Positions 55,282 to 64,000 of a stretch of 64,000 nucleotides of DNA are shown piece by piece. Numbering within the stretch: position 1 is the stretch's first letter; every line of letters begins with the position of its first letter. This stretch comes from Desmonostoc muscorum LEGE 12446 (lineage in GTDB: Bacteria; Cyanobacteriota; Cyanobacteriia; Cyanobacteriales; Nostocaceae). The position numbers and the translations under genes were made by a program. The stretch is taken from positions 8,517,001 through 8,581,000 of the forward strand of contig NZ_JADEXS020000001.1 in assembly GCF_015207005.2 (NCBI RefSeq), written 5' to 3'. The notes below the pieces were generated by a model that made no database searches, was not told the origin of the DNA, and saw only the letters and a list, made by a program, of their open reading frames with translations.

Positions 55282-58200
55282 ATGGCTAATTCATTCTTTA
55301 ACTTATCCAATCTCAACGGCAGTAACGGTTTTACGATTAACGGTATTAAGGCCTATGACGGAGCAGGCTACGCTGTCAGCAGTGCTCTTGATGTCAACGG
55401 TGACGGCTTCGACGACTTGATTATCGGTACATATAATGTCTTAAACACTACGCAGAGCTATGTGGTGTTTGGCAGCAGCAGTGGCTTTAGCGCCAGCTTA
55501 AACCTCTCCACTCTCAACGGCACTAACGGCTTCATCATTAACGGCATCAATGGCGATGACTTTGCAGGTCGCTCAGTCAGCAGTGCGGGGGATGTCAACG
55601 GGGACGGCTTCGATGACGTAATTATTGGGGCATCTGGTGCCGACCCCAACGCCTTTGCTTCAGGGCAGAGCTACGTGGTGTTTGGCAAAAGCAGTGGCTT
55701 TAGCGCCAGCTTGGAACTTTCCAGCCTCGACGGCACTAACGGCTTTGCGATTAACGGTATCAATGCAGTTGACTTTGCAGGCGAATCTGTCAGCAGTGCG
55801 GGGGATGTCAATGGGGACGGCTTTGATGACTTGATTATTGGGGCATCCGGTGCCGACCCCAACGGCAATGGTTCTGGGCAGAGCTATGTGGTGTTTGGCA
55901 AAAGCAGTGGCTTTAGCGCCAGCTTAAACCTCTCCAGCCTCAACGGCGCTAACGGCTTTGTGATTAACGGCATAAATACGTCTGACTCCTCAGGCAGATC
56001 TGTCAACAATGCTGGGGATGTCAACGGGGATGGCTTCGATGACGTAATTATCGGCGCATTTACTGCCTCCCATAACGGCAATAATTCAGGGCAGAGCTAT
56101 GTGGTGTTTGGCAGCAGCAGTGGATTTAGCGCCAGCTTAGAACTTTCCACTCTCAACGGCACTAACGGCTTCATCATTAACGGCATCAATCCCGATGACT
56201 TTGCAGGTTTCTCAGTCAGCAGTGCCGGAGATGTCAACGGGGACGGCTTCGATGACTTGATTATCGGGGCATACCGTGCCGACCCCAACGGCAATGGTTC
56301 TGGGCAGAGCTATGTGGTGTTTGGCAAAAGCAGTGGCTTTAGCCCCACTTTTGACCTCTCCACTCTCAATGGCACTAACGGCTTTACGATTAACGGTATC
56401 AACGCCGATGACAAAGCAGGTCGCTCAGTCAGCAGTGCAGGGGATGTCAACGGGGATGGCTTCGATGACGTAATTATCGGGGCAAGGGATGCCGACCCCA
56501 ACGGCAACTATTCAGGGCAGAGCTACGTGGTATTTGGCAAAAGCAGTGGCTTTAGCGCTACCTTAGAACTTTCCAATCTCAATGGCACTAACGGCTTTGT
56601 GATTAACGGCATAAATACGTTTGACTCTTCAGGCGGATCTGTCAGCGGTGCCGGGGATATCAACGGGGATGGCATCGATGACTTGATCATCGGGGCAAAA
56701 TATGCCTCCTCCCCCAACGGCAATGGTTCTGGGCAGAGCTACGTAATTTTTGGCAATCGCGCCGCCGTCCTCGACCTCAACGGCACGAACGAATCGGGGA
56801 TTGGTTTTAACACCACTTTTACTGGTACTCCCGTCTCCATCATCGATAGCGACTTCACCCTCACAGACAACAACGCTATCCTAACTGGTGCTACCATCAC
56901 CATTACGAATCTTCTAGATGGCATAGCTGAGAGTTTAGCGGCTACTACCCTTGGCAACATCACCGCCAGTTACGATGCCACGACAGGTGTTCTTACCCTC
57001 AGTGGTACAGATACCATTACCAATTACCGACAAGTCCTCGCCAGCCTCACCTACAACAATACGGCTGCTGCTCCCAACACCACTAACCGTAACATTGAAT
57101 TTGTGGTGGATGATGGGCAAGCTTTCAGTAACACCAGTGCAGTAGCGACTACCACCTTAGCCGTAAACTTAACGCCCACTGTCAGCATTACGGCTCAAAC
57201 AGCCACAGCCAATGAAGGCAGTAGCAATGGCGTTTATCGCATCAGCCGCAGCGACACCGCAGGGAATTTAACCATCAACCTCACCCTGGATGGCGGCAGC
57301 ACAGCTGCAACGGTTGACTATACCCTCAGTGGTGGTAGCATCAGCATCTCAGGCAATACCTTAACTCTCACCATTGCCGACGGTCAAAGCTTTGTTGACC
57401 TTAACCTAGCCGCCATTAACGACATCCAAGCAGAAGCAGCCGAAACCCTCACCCTCAATCTCGACACGGGTACTGGTTACACCGTTGACGGCACAAATAA
57501 CACTGCCACAGTCACCATTGCTGCCAACGATACCGTTGTCACCAACACCAACGATTCCGGCGAAGGTTCATTGCGGCAAGCGATTCTCAACGCCAACGCC
57601 TTTGCTGGGGCAGATACCATTACCTTTGCAGGTAGCGTATTCACTGATGCCACCCCTGACACCATTACTTTGACATCTGGGCAGACAATTACTGATGATG
57701 TCACCATTCAAGGAACTGGGGCAAATCAACTGACAGTGAGTGGCAACAATGCCTTTAGCGTGTTCAGCATTTTTCCTATCAGTAGGCCAATAAATAGTAC
57801 AATTGATGCTTTGACAATTACCGAAGGTAATGGTGGTTATGGTGGAGCCATCACAAATTACGGCACTCTCACCATTACTAACAGCACCATTAGTAACAGT
57901 CGGGCATTTAACGGTGGAGGTATTGGGAATGGCGGCGTTCTGACTATAATTAACAGTACCATCAGGGGCAATAGTACGACGGGCAACTCTGGAGGCGGAA
58001 TTGCTAGTAGTGGCACTCTGACTATAATTAATAGTACCATCAGTGGTAACACAGCAGATCGCGTTGGAGGTGGCATAAGCTCTTCTGGTTTTCAACGCAC
58101 TAATACCATCATCAGCAGCACCATTACTAATAACACTGCCAAAAACATCCAAAATGAAGGAGGTGGCGGAGGAGTTTTTCGTTCCTTCAGCAATTTAACT

Positions 58201-60471
58201 GTCCAAAACACTATCATTGCGGGTAACTTCGATTTTGGTAATCAAGCCCCCGATATTTTCGGCGCAGTCACAGGAAATGCCAACAACCTCATCGGTAGCC
58301 TAACTGGGGCATCCGGCACTATCGGCACAGGAAGCGACATCACCTTTGCCTCGGCTGGCATCACCAATATTAACCAAGTCCTTGCTGCCCTCGCCAACAA
58401 CGGTGGTGCAACCCAAACCCACGCTTTAGTCACAGGTTCAGCAGCCATCAACGCCGGCAATAGCGCCCTTGTCCCTGGTGGTGTCACCACCGACCAACGC
58501 GGTACAGGTTTTAACCGCATTAGTGGCGGCACAGTCGATATCGGAGCTTACGAAGTACAAAATAACAATCCAACAGTTACAGATGACAGCATAACTACTA
58601 ATGAAGATACTGCTGTTAATGGTAATGTCTTAACTAATGATACTGACCCAGATACAGGTGATATCCTCACCGTCAGTGCCGTCAACGGCAATCCGGCTAA
58701 TGTGGGTAATCAAATTATTTTAACTTCTGGTGCGCTGCTAACTCTTAATGCTAATGGCACATTCACCTACAACCCCAACGGTAAATTTGAATTTTTAGCT
58801 GCCACTGCGACTGCCAACGATAGTTTTACTTACACTATCAGTGATAGCAAAGGTGGTACCAGCACAGCCACAGTTAACCTCACCATCAACGGTGTCAACG
58901 ATGTAGCGACCATCACAGGCACAGCCACAGCAGCAGTCACCGAAGATACAACCACCCCCAACCTCACCGCCACGGGTTCCCTCGCTGTCAACGATGTGGA
59001 TGCAGGTGAGAACATCTTCAACACCACAGTCACTTCCGCCATAAGTAATCTCGGTAATTTAACTATCACCCAAGCCGGAGCATACAGCTACAGTGTGGCT
59101 AACAGTGCCGTACAGTATTTAGGCGCAGGTCAAACCAAAGCTGAAACCTTCACAGTCAAATCCGTTGACGGCACAGCTAGCCGAGATATTGTCATCACCA
59201 TCAACGGTGTCAACGATAACCCAGTAGCCAATAATAACAGTGGTATCGGTTTCACCACCAATGAAGATACCCCCTTCACCACCGCTAATGTTCTGGTTAA
59301 TGACACCGATGTAGACAACGGTGATGTCTTGACAATTACTAATCTCAATACCACTGGTACACTGGGCTTAGTCACCAACAATGGCAATGGCACCTTCAGC
59401 TACAACCCCAACAACAAATTTGAGTCTCTCAATAATGGGCAAACAGCCACCGATAGCTTTAGCTACACCATTGCTGATGGCAAAGGCGGCACAAGTACAG
59501 CCACCGTTAACATTACTATCAATGGTGTCACAGATGTACCCGTACTCACCACGATTAGCGCGGAAAGCTTGACTAATATTACAGGCTATCGAATAGAAAA
59601 TAACTCGGTGGCCGAAGGTGGTTCGATGCTGAGTCTAATTGGTGGCAGCGATAATGAAATCGGTACTGCTAGCTTCACCTTTAACGGCCCTTCCGGTCTT
59701 TATCACCTGATTATCGGTACTTTTGATGAAAATGATGGTCAATCTAGATTTGAACTGACCCAACAGGGTAATCTTGTTGGCTCGATTGTCACGAATCAGG
59801 ACTTTGGAGCTAATGTCGCCAATAATGTGACTAAGGTGGAACGGCTCTTAGGGGGTGAGTTAACTGTTACTAGTGGTGATAGTTTTACAATTACGGGCTT
59901 TGAGAATCTAGAAGAACACGCACGCTTAGATTTTATTCGCTTTGTCCCTGTCGATTTGGTCACTCCTGCACCAAGCGGTAATGGTAGCGATAACATTATC
60001 GGCTCCACTGGCAATGATACCATTAATGCTGGTAACGGGAATGATAATGTCTACGGTGGTGCTGGTAATGATAACATCATCGGTGGTAATGGCAATGATA
60101 CCCTTGATGGTGGCACTGGTAACGATACCCTCACTGGCAATAACGGCAATGATTTTCTTTATGGTGGCGTTGGTAATGACACTTTATTAGGAAGTAACGG
60201 CGATGATGTTCTCCGGGGTGGTCTCGGTAACGATATTTTGACTGGTAACAACGATAATGATATATTTGCCTTTGCTGCTCTTGAAGGCACTGACACAATT
60301 ACTGACTTCAAAAAGGGTGAAGATTTAATTGGATTGTATGGTGGTTTAAGCTTTGGACAACTGAGTTTTTCTGGTAGTAATATCCTGGTGACTTCCACTA
60401 ATGAAATTTTGGCGACGCTGACTGGTATTAATACTACGACGCTGACTGCCGCTAATTTCGTAACCCTTTAA
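55282..60471 (+). CDS. Giant secreted FG-GAP / beta-helix / RTX protein
   Basis: The protein has 1729 residues and no classical signal peptide. Residues 1-490 contain seven FG-GAP blades in 71-residue units, each with a calcium site DVNGDGFDD, giving an integrin-like propeller. Further parts are an Ig-like segment (about 495-620), a Calx-beta unit (about 640-745), a right-handed beta helix with polymorphic Asn/Ser/Gly repeats (about 750-1090) and three cadherin/VCBS-like units (about 1095-1415, [20 protein letters not shown]). A jelly-roll-like segment (about 1420-1555), RTX nonapeptides ([20 protein letters not shown], about 1565-1650) and a C-terminal signal region complete it. It is a type I secreted, calcium-binding surface or extracellular adhesin or sheath protein. 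Confidence 0.88.
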   Translation: MANSFFNLSNLNGSNGFTINGIKAYDGAGYAVSSALDVNGDGFDDLIIGTYNVLNTTQSYVVFGSSSGFSASLNLSTLNGTNGFIINGINGDDFAGRSVSSAGDVNGDGFDDVIIGASGADPNAFASGQSYVVFGKSSGFSASLELSSLDGTNGFAINGINAVDFAGESVSSAGDVNGDGFDDLIIGASGADPNGNGSGQSYVVFGKSSGFSASLNLSSLNGANGFVINGINTSDSSGRSVNNAGDVNGDGFDDVIIGAFTASHNGNNSGQSYVVFGSSSGFSASLELSTLNGTNGFIINGINPDDFAGFSVSSAGDVNGDGFDDLIIGAYRADPNGNGSGQSYVVFGKSSGFSPTFDLSTLNGTNGFTINGINADDKAGRSVSSAGDVNGDGFDDVIIGARDADPNGNYSGQSYVVFGKSSGFSATLELSNLNGTNGFVINGINTFDSSGGSVSGAGDINGDGIDDLIIGAKYASSPNGNGSGQSYVIFGNRAAVLDLNGTNESGIGFNTTFTGTPVSIIDSDFTLTDNNAILTGATITITNLLDGIAESLAATTLGNITASYDATTGVLTLSGTDTITNYRQVLASLTYNNTAAAPNTTNRNIEFVVDDGQAFSNTSAVATTTLAVNLTPTVSITAQTATANEGSSNGVYRISRSDTAGNLTINLTLDGGSTAATVDYTLSGGSISISGNTLTLTIADGQSFVDLNLAAINDIQAEAAETLTLNLDTGTGYTVDGTNNTATVTIAANDTVVTNTNDSGEGSLRQAILNANAFAGADTITFAGSVFTDATPDTITLTSGQTITDDVTIQGTGANQLTVSGNNAFSVFSIFPISRPINSTIDALTITEGNGGYGGAITNYGTLTITNSTISNSRAFNGGGIGNGGVLTIINSTIRGNSTTGNSGGGIASSGTLTIINSTISGNTADRVGGGISSSGFQRTNTIISSTITNNTAKNIQNEGGGGGVFRSFSNLTVQNTIIAGNFDFGNQAPDIFGAVTGNANNLIGSLTGASGTIGTGSDITFASAGITNINQVLAALANNGGATQTHALVTGSAAINAGNSALVPGGVTTDQRGTGFNRISGGTVDIGAYEVQNNNPTVTDDSITTNEDTAVNGNVLTNDTDPDTGDILTVSAVNGNPANVGNQIILTSGALLTLNANGTFTYNPNGKFEFLAATATANDSFTYTISDSKGGTSTATVNLTINGVNDVATITGTATAAVTEDTTTPNLTATGSLAVNDVDAGENIFNTTVTSAISNLGNLTITQAGAYSYSVANSAVQYLGAGQTKAETFTVKSVDGTASRDIVITINGVNDNPVANNNSGIGFTTNEDTPFTTANVLVNDTDVDNGDVLTITNLNTTGTLGLVTNNGNGTFSYNPNNKFESLNNGQTATDSFSYTIADGKGGTSTATVNITINGVTDVPVLTTISAESLTNITGYRIENNSVAEGGSMLSLIGGSDNEIGTASFTFNGPSGLYHLIIGTFDENDGQSRFELTQQGNLVGSIVTNQDFGANVANNVTKVERLLGGELTVTSGDSFTITGFENLEEHARLDFIRFVPVDLVTPAPSGNGSDNIIGSTGNDTINAGNGNDNVYGGAGNDNIIGGNGNDTLDGGTGNDTLTGNNGNDFLYGGVGNDTLLGSNGDDVLRGGLGNDILTGNNDNDIFAFAALEGTDTITDFKKGEDLIGLYGGLSFGQLSFSGSNILVTSTNEILATLTGINTTTLTAANFVTL

Positions 60472-60502
60472 TCATCTCAATTCATGCAACGCTGACTTTA
60501 GT

Positions 60503-60527
60503 TGCATCAAAGAGCAACTTTGATGCA
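60503..60527 (+). terminator. Stem-loop after the RTX gene
   Basis: A perfect 10-bp stem (TGCATCAAAG / CTTTGATGCA) with a 5-base loop lies 31 bases after the RTX stop codon. There is no T tract, so it could be an RNA-stabilising hairpin. It belongs to a short array of TTGCAT-containing repeats (60501-60575). Confidence 0.45.
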
Positions 60528-60614
60528 TCGACTTGTACCTTTGTTGCATTGGCTTGCACCTTTAATGCATGAGTGTTGCAAAAATTAACCTAGCTCAGTC
60601 TTCAGAGAGTGGAG

Positions 60615-60733
60615 GCGATGTCTACGACAAGGCTTACGCCTACGCCATTCTCATATTTCACATAAGTATCAATTATATAAAACAAAGATCCTAGTCAAAA
60701 CTTGGATCTTTGTACGAGGCGGTGATTGGGGCG
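60615..60733 (+). repeat. 119-bp direct repeat, copy 2
   Basis: This is the near-identical direct copy of 53729-53847, same length, including the 30-base hairpin (60683-60712). Confidence 0.8.
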
Positions 60734-60894
60734 TAGACGCGCTGCTTCGGCTTGTCGTAAGACATCGCTAAAACATCCGAGGCTAGTAACCCATGTCTTA
60801 CTACTGGTAGAATCTAGCCAATAAATCATAATTATTGGAGTTCTAGAACTTCAGCCAACTTTTATAACCATACAGAATAATCAGGATCGGCACT
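60734..60894 (+). other. Intergenic region upstream of the FeS-FHA-cNMP gene
   Basis: After the repeat the region is AT-rich and probably holds the promoter of the following gene. No specific element was identified. Confidence 0.3.
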
Positions 60895-63800
60895 ATGTTT
60901 CATCGAGTTGCGGAAAAACAAATGCATTTTGTTAGATGGCTGCTTGTTATTGGTTGGATTTTACTTATTTTATCGTTATTTTACGACCCAATTTCGCTAT
61001 ATCTCACGCAGCCTACTACTGAGTGGAGTATTTTCCGTCTCAATCCGAATCTCTTAGACTCGACAAAATGCCAAGAGGTTGTCACAGTCCAAGGAAAGTG
61101 TCTTGATGTGAAACCTTTTGCATTAGGAGCCAAAATCTTTTGGGGAATTGTAGTTCCTTGTGGAGTATTGATTATCTTTGTTTTAGGACATGAAACATGG
61201 CGGCGGATTTGTCCGTTATCTTTTCTATCACAAATTCCGAGAGCATTAGGTAAGCAGCGTCAACGCAAAATCACTAATCCTCGCACGGGAGCAGTGCGCT
61301 ATGAATTAGCTAAAATAGCCAAAGATTCTTGGCTTGGTCGCAATCATTTATACTTCCAATTTGGGTTTCTTTGCATTGGTCTTTGCTTGAGAATTTTATT
61401 TATTAATGCCGATCGCCTGTTTTTAGGGTCTTTTATTATTCTGACAATTCTATCAGCAATATCGGTAAATTATCTGTTTGCTGGTAAAACTTGGTGTCAA
61501 TATTTTTGTCCTATGGGTCCCGTGCAGATGGTCTATAACGGGCCAAGGGGATTGTTAGGAAGTGAGGCTCACCAAGGTCAAAAACAGATTGTTACTCAGT
61601 CTATGTGCCGGACATCAGATAAAGATGGTAATGAAAAAAGCGCCTGTGTTAGCTGCCAATCTCCTTGTATGGACATTGATGCAGAACGGTCTTACTGGGA
61701 AATTTTTAACAAGCCAGGTCGGAGAATAGTTCAATACGGCTATGTGGGACTAGTCATCGGTTTTTATCTTTACTATTTTTTGTATTCTGGCACTCTTGAT
61801 TACTACTATTCGGGAATTTGGAGTCATGAAGAAAATCAGTTAGCAACTCTTTTCAATCCAGGATTTTATATTTTTGGTAAGCCGATTCCGATTCCGAAAT
61901 TAGTTGCAGTTCCTCTGACTATTGGAGCTTTTGTCGCAGCCAGCTACTTCTTATTGTCGAGGGTAGAAAAAGAATACAAAGCTTATTGCCAACGGATTAA
62001 TAAACCTCTCAGTAAACAACAGGTACAACACAATATTTTTGCAATTTCTACCTTTGTAGTTTTCAATTGTTATTTCTTATTTGCTGGCCGCCCCATACTC
62101 AAACAACTACCAAATTTCATAGAGTTAGGATTTAATGCTTTAGTCATTCTCGTCAGTACATTGTGGCTGTACAGGACACTCAGCCGCAGTGCGGAAACTT
62201 ATTCGCGGGAAAGTCTTGCAGAAAGTCTGCGTCGTCAATTGGCTAAATTAACAGTTGATTTCTCTAAATTCTTAGAGGGTCGGTCAATGGCAGACCTGAA
62301 ACCAGATGAAGTGTATGTTCTTGCTAAAGTACTGCCTAGTTTTAGTAAAGAATCTAGCTTTCAGGTTTACAAAGGATTGCTGCGCGAAGAACTAGAACAA
62401 GGAAATGTAGAGCCGGCAAATAGCTTAGACGAACTCAAACAAATCCGTTTGGAATTAGGACTTAAGGATGAAGAACACTTCAATATATTGACAGAATTGG
62501 GAGTAGAAAACCCATCTTTATTAGATCCAACTAAACGCAGAAGTCGGGAAAATCAGTTAAGAATTGAAAGCTATCGGCAAGCTTTAGAACTACAATTGTT
62601 AGATTTGATCGAGATGGGAGTTCCCTTGGGTCAAGCACTCCAGCGCCGAGTCAAGCAAATTCAAGCCCTGAAACAAGAGTATGGCATTACAGCAGAGGAA
62701 GAAGCACAAATTTTATCCCAAATGATTGATGAAAATAGTGCTATTCTCCGCAAAGCAGAGATACTACTTACACAGTTAAAGGAGCTAATTGTCCGCTACA
62801 AAGCTTTAAGTAATTTTCCAAGTCATCAAGCACCCGTGTTTGTCTTGCTGCGATTAGTCGCTATTGAAAATAAACAACTAATTATCACCAAGCAATTATT
62901 GAGTATTCTCGAAGTTTTGGAAGATGCGCCGGAAGCTGTGAAAATAGCTAGTGCTATTGGCATACTTGCAGAAAATGTATTGCCAAATATTCTGAATGAA
63001 GCTAATAATACTTGGCGGTGGCAAGAAAGAATTGCTGAGGAAGCGATCGCACTTCTACAATCCGATGATTTAGAATTAGTAGCAACCTTTGATACTCGAG
63101 CACAGATAGTTGATGACGAAGCACCGACGCAAATATTTGTTGCTGGACAACCAATACCAAAGGTGATGCCAGCCAATCATCAACCCTTTGTGATTGATGT
63201 TCTTAAAGAACTTTTGCAAGAACTAGAGCCACTCATCCAAGCAGCTGCACTTTACGCCCTAGAGCAACTCGACCCACAGCAAGGCCGCGAACAAGCACGC
63301 CAGTTACTCAACTCCACAAAACCCGGAGATTGGCTAGTACAGGAGACAGCAGAAAATATTTTGGGTCTGGATGAAGGACAGGCTGCTGCTTTGTTGCAAA
63401 CTCTCATGACTGAAGTGAAGGTGGAGGGAAAAATACAACAGCTTGTCTTTCAGCAATCAGCCGTGCAAGTGGGACGTAGTTTAGCAAATGATATCATCTT
63501 GCCCAATGCCAGAGTATCTCAGCACCACGCGATATTTCATCTTGACCAGCAAGAAGTGAGATTAACAGCGCTCAAAAGTGCCTATGGCTTACGTATTAAT
63601 GATAAACGCATACAAAATGATACAGTGCGTCTCCAGTCAGGAGATGTGATTCGGTTTAGCCCAGCAGAGGAACCAGCCATAACTGTGAGTTGGAAAAAGC
63701 AATCGCCAGTAGACTCAGCAGTAGCAAAAGAAACTTTCAGCACTCTGGATAAGCTGTTATTGATGTTTGAAACCAGTCTTTTGCGAACGGTGAAGCCGGA

Positions 63801-64000
63801 AGCGATGATTGAACTGGCTCGCAAGGCTGAGATTCGAGTTTACCGTCAAAGAGAAATTATCTGTAAGGCTGGAGAACCATCTGATGAACTGCTGTTGTTG
63901 ATCGATGGTGAAGTTGATGTAACGGTTCTGCAAGGAGATATTGAGGTTGTCGTCAACACAATTCGGTCAGGCGAAACTATTGGTGAAATGGGAGTTTTGA
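60895..64000 (+). CDS. Membrane iron-sulfur protein fused to FHA and cyclic-nucleotide-binding domains (partial)
   Basis: The frame runs from ATG 60895 to the right edge (1035 residues so far). The N-terminal part (1-440) is a polytopic membrane domain resembling NapH/RdxA-type ferredoxin-like proteins, with CQYFCPMGP near 202 and a Cys cluster (CRTS...CVSCQSPC) near 238-257. A helical region with Ala/Leu-rich repeats follows (about 450-840). A FHA domain occupies about 850-922 (VGRSLANDIILPNARVSQQH). A cyclic-nucleotide-binding (CRP-like) domain begins near 978 (AGEPSDELLLLIDGEVDVTV) and continues off the edge. This suggests an electron-transfer or redox-sensing membrane unit linked to phosphopeptide and nucleotide signals. 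The combination is unusual; the domain calls are from motifs. Confidence 0.8.
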   Translation, partial: MFHRVAEKQMHFVRWLLVIGWILLILSLFYDPISLYLTQPTTEWSIFRLNPNLLDSTKCQEVVTVQGKCLDVKPFALGAKIFWGIVVPCGVLIIFVLGHETWRRICPLSFLSQIPRALGKQRQRKITNPRTGAVRYELAKIAKDSWLGRNHLYFQFGFLCIGLCLRILFINADRLFLGSFIILTILSAISVNYLFAGKTWCQYFCPMGPVQMVYNGPRGLLGSEAHQGQKQIVTQSMCRTSDKDGNEKSACVSCQSPCMDIDAERSYWEIFNKPGRRIVQYGYVGLVIGFYLYYFLYSGTLDYYYSGIWSHEENQLATLFNPGFYIFGKPIPIPKLVAVPLTIGAFVAASYFLLSRVEKEYKAYCQRINKPLSKQQVQHNIFAISTFVVFNCYFLFAGRPILKQLPNFIELGFNALVILVSTLWLYRTLSRSAETYSRESLAESLRRQLAKLTVDFSKFLEGRSMADLKPDEVYVLAKVLPSFSKESSFQVYKGLLREELEQGNVEPANSLDELKQIRLELGLKDEEHFNILTELGVENPSLLDPTKRRSRENQLRIESYRQALELQLLDLIEMGVPLGQALQRRVKQIQALKQEYGITAEEEAQILSQMIDENSAILRKAEILLTQLKELIVRYKALSNFPSHQAPVFVLLRLVAIENKQLIITKQLLSILEVLEDAPEAVKIASAIGILAENVLPNILNEANNTWRWQERIAEEAIALLQSDDLELVATFDTRAQIVDDEAPTQIFVAGQPIPKVMPANHQPFVIDVLKELLQELEPLIQAAALYALEQLDPQQGREQARQLLNSTKPGDWLVQETAENILGLDEGQAAALLQTLMTEVKVEGKIQQLVFQQSAVQVGRSLANDIILPNARVSQHHAIFHLDQQEVRLTALKSAYGLRINDKRIQNDTVRLQSGDVIRFSPAEEPAITVSWKKQSPVDSAVAKETFSTLDKLLLMFETSLLRTVKPEAMIELARKAEIRVYRQREIICKAGEPSDELLLLIDGEVDVTVLQGDIEVVVNTIRSGETIGEMGVL

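Noticed and set aside
55462..56760. 213-bp repeats as a repeat array or diversity-generating element
   Set aside because: They are in frame, encode FG-GAP blades, and there is no reverse transcriptase or template repeat.
57568..58152. Long minus-strand frame inside the RTX gene
   Set aside because: It is a shadow of the repetitive Asn/Thr/Gly coding sequence; the same holds for all minus-strand frames in 55458-60398.

Overview
The window looks like a plasmid, integrative element or hypervariable island of a filamentous heterocystous (Nostoc-like) cyanobacterium. Supporting signs are frequent HIP1 octamers (GCGATCGC), many short palindromic repeats containing phrases such as GCTACGCGTAGC, WD40, caspase and CHAT genes of cyanobacterial type, and genes usually found on Nostocales plasmids (TraG/VirD4 ATPase, DUF5895-like protein, family A polymerase fragment, ribbon-helix-helix proteins). 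No rRNA, tRNA, CRISPR array or core metabolic operon was seen.

Region 1 (1-20128) is a conflict or regulated-death type island built around a MoxR AAA+ ATPase and a VWA protein. Downstream of the caspase remnant, one minus-strand operon encodes EAD-NACHT, EAD-trypsin, EAD-Hsp70/actin-like ATPase, EAD-inactive STAND, MoxR and VWA proteins. Divergent from it is a CHAT-protease gene, cut by an ISKra4-like element, followed by an exported membrane partner. A large caspase-STAND-WD40 gene with a frameshifted C-terminal tail lies beyond. The layout matches the vWA-MoxR-associated (VMAP) systems with effector-associated domains described by comparative genomics, and several members here are damaged.

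Region 2 (20408-28428) has a tyrosine recombinase followed by what I consider the best find: a 6505-bp element (21547-28051). It has 43-bp terminal inverted repeats (38/43 identical, TGT...ACA ends) and a perfect 5-bp target duplication (GTCTC). It has no transposase, and its only full gene is a 2016-residue Avs-like STAND ATPase with an N-terminal PD-(D/E)xK nuclease-like domain. It reads as a non-autonomous Tn7-like (TnsB/TniA-type) transposon carrying one antiphage-type gene. A small RHH gene preceded by three tandem 11-bp operators follows.

Region 3 (28730-49439) is a plasmid backbone eroded by insertion sequences. It holds a frameshifted TnpB, a family A DNA polymerase fragment, an intact TnpB element inserted in a hypothetical gene, a transglycosylase and lipoprotein pair, a DUF5895-like gene split by an IS5-type element with TATA duplication, an IS630 element with a -1 frameshift site, an EACC1-like plus CHAT-STAND gene pair, a TraG/VirD4 coupling ATPase and a split N6-adenine methylase. 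Two of these genes share a 5' hairpin able to pair with the start codon.

Region 4 (49440-64000) holds a RelE/ParE toxin-antitoxin pair between 63-bp inverted repeats, a DUF1998 helicase remnant truncated by a complete ISKra4 element with a passenger gene, and a module flanked by 119-bp direct repeats containing a TIGR03032 protein and a giant FG-GAP/beta-helix/RTX secreted protein. The right edge carries the start of an unusual membrane iron-sulfur, FHA and cyclic-nucleotide-binding fusion.
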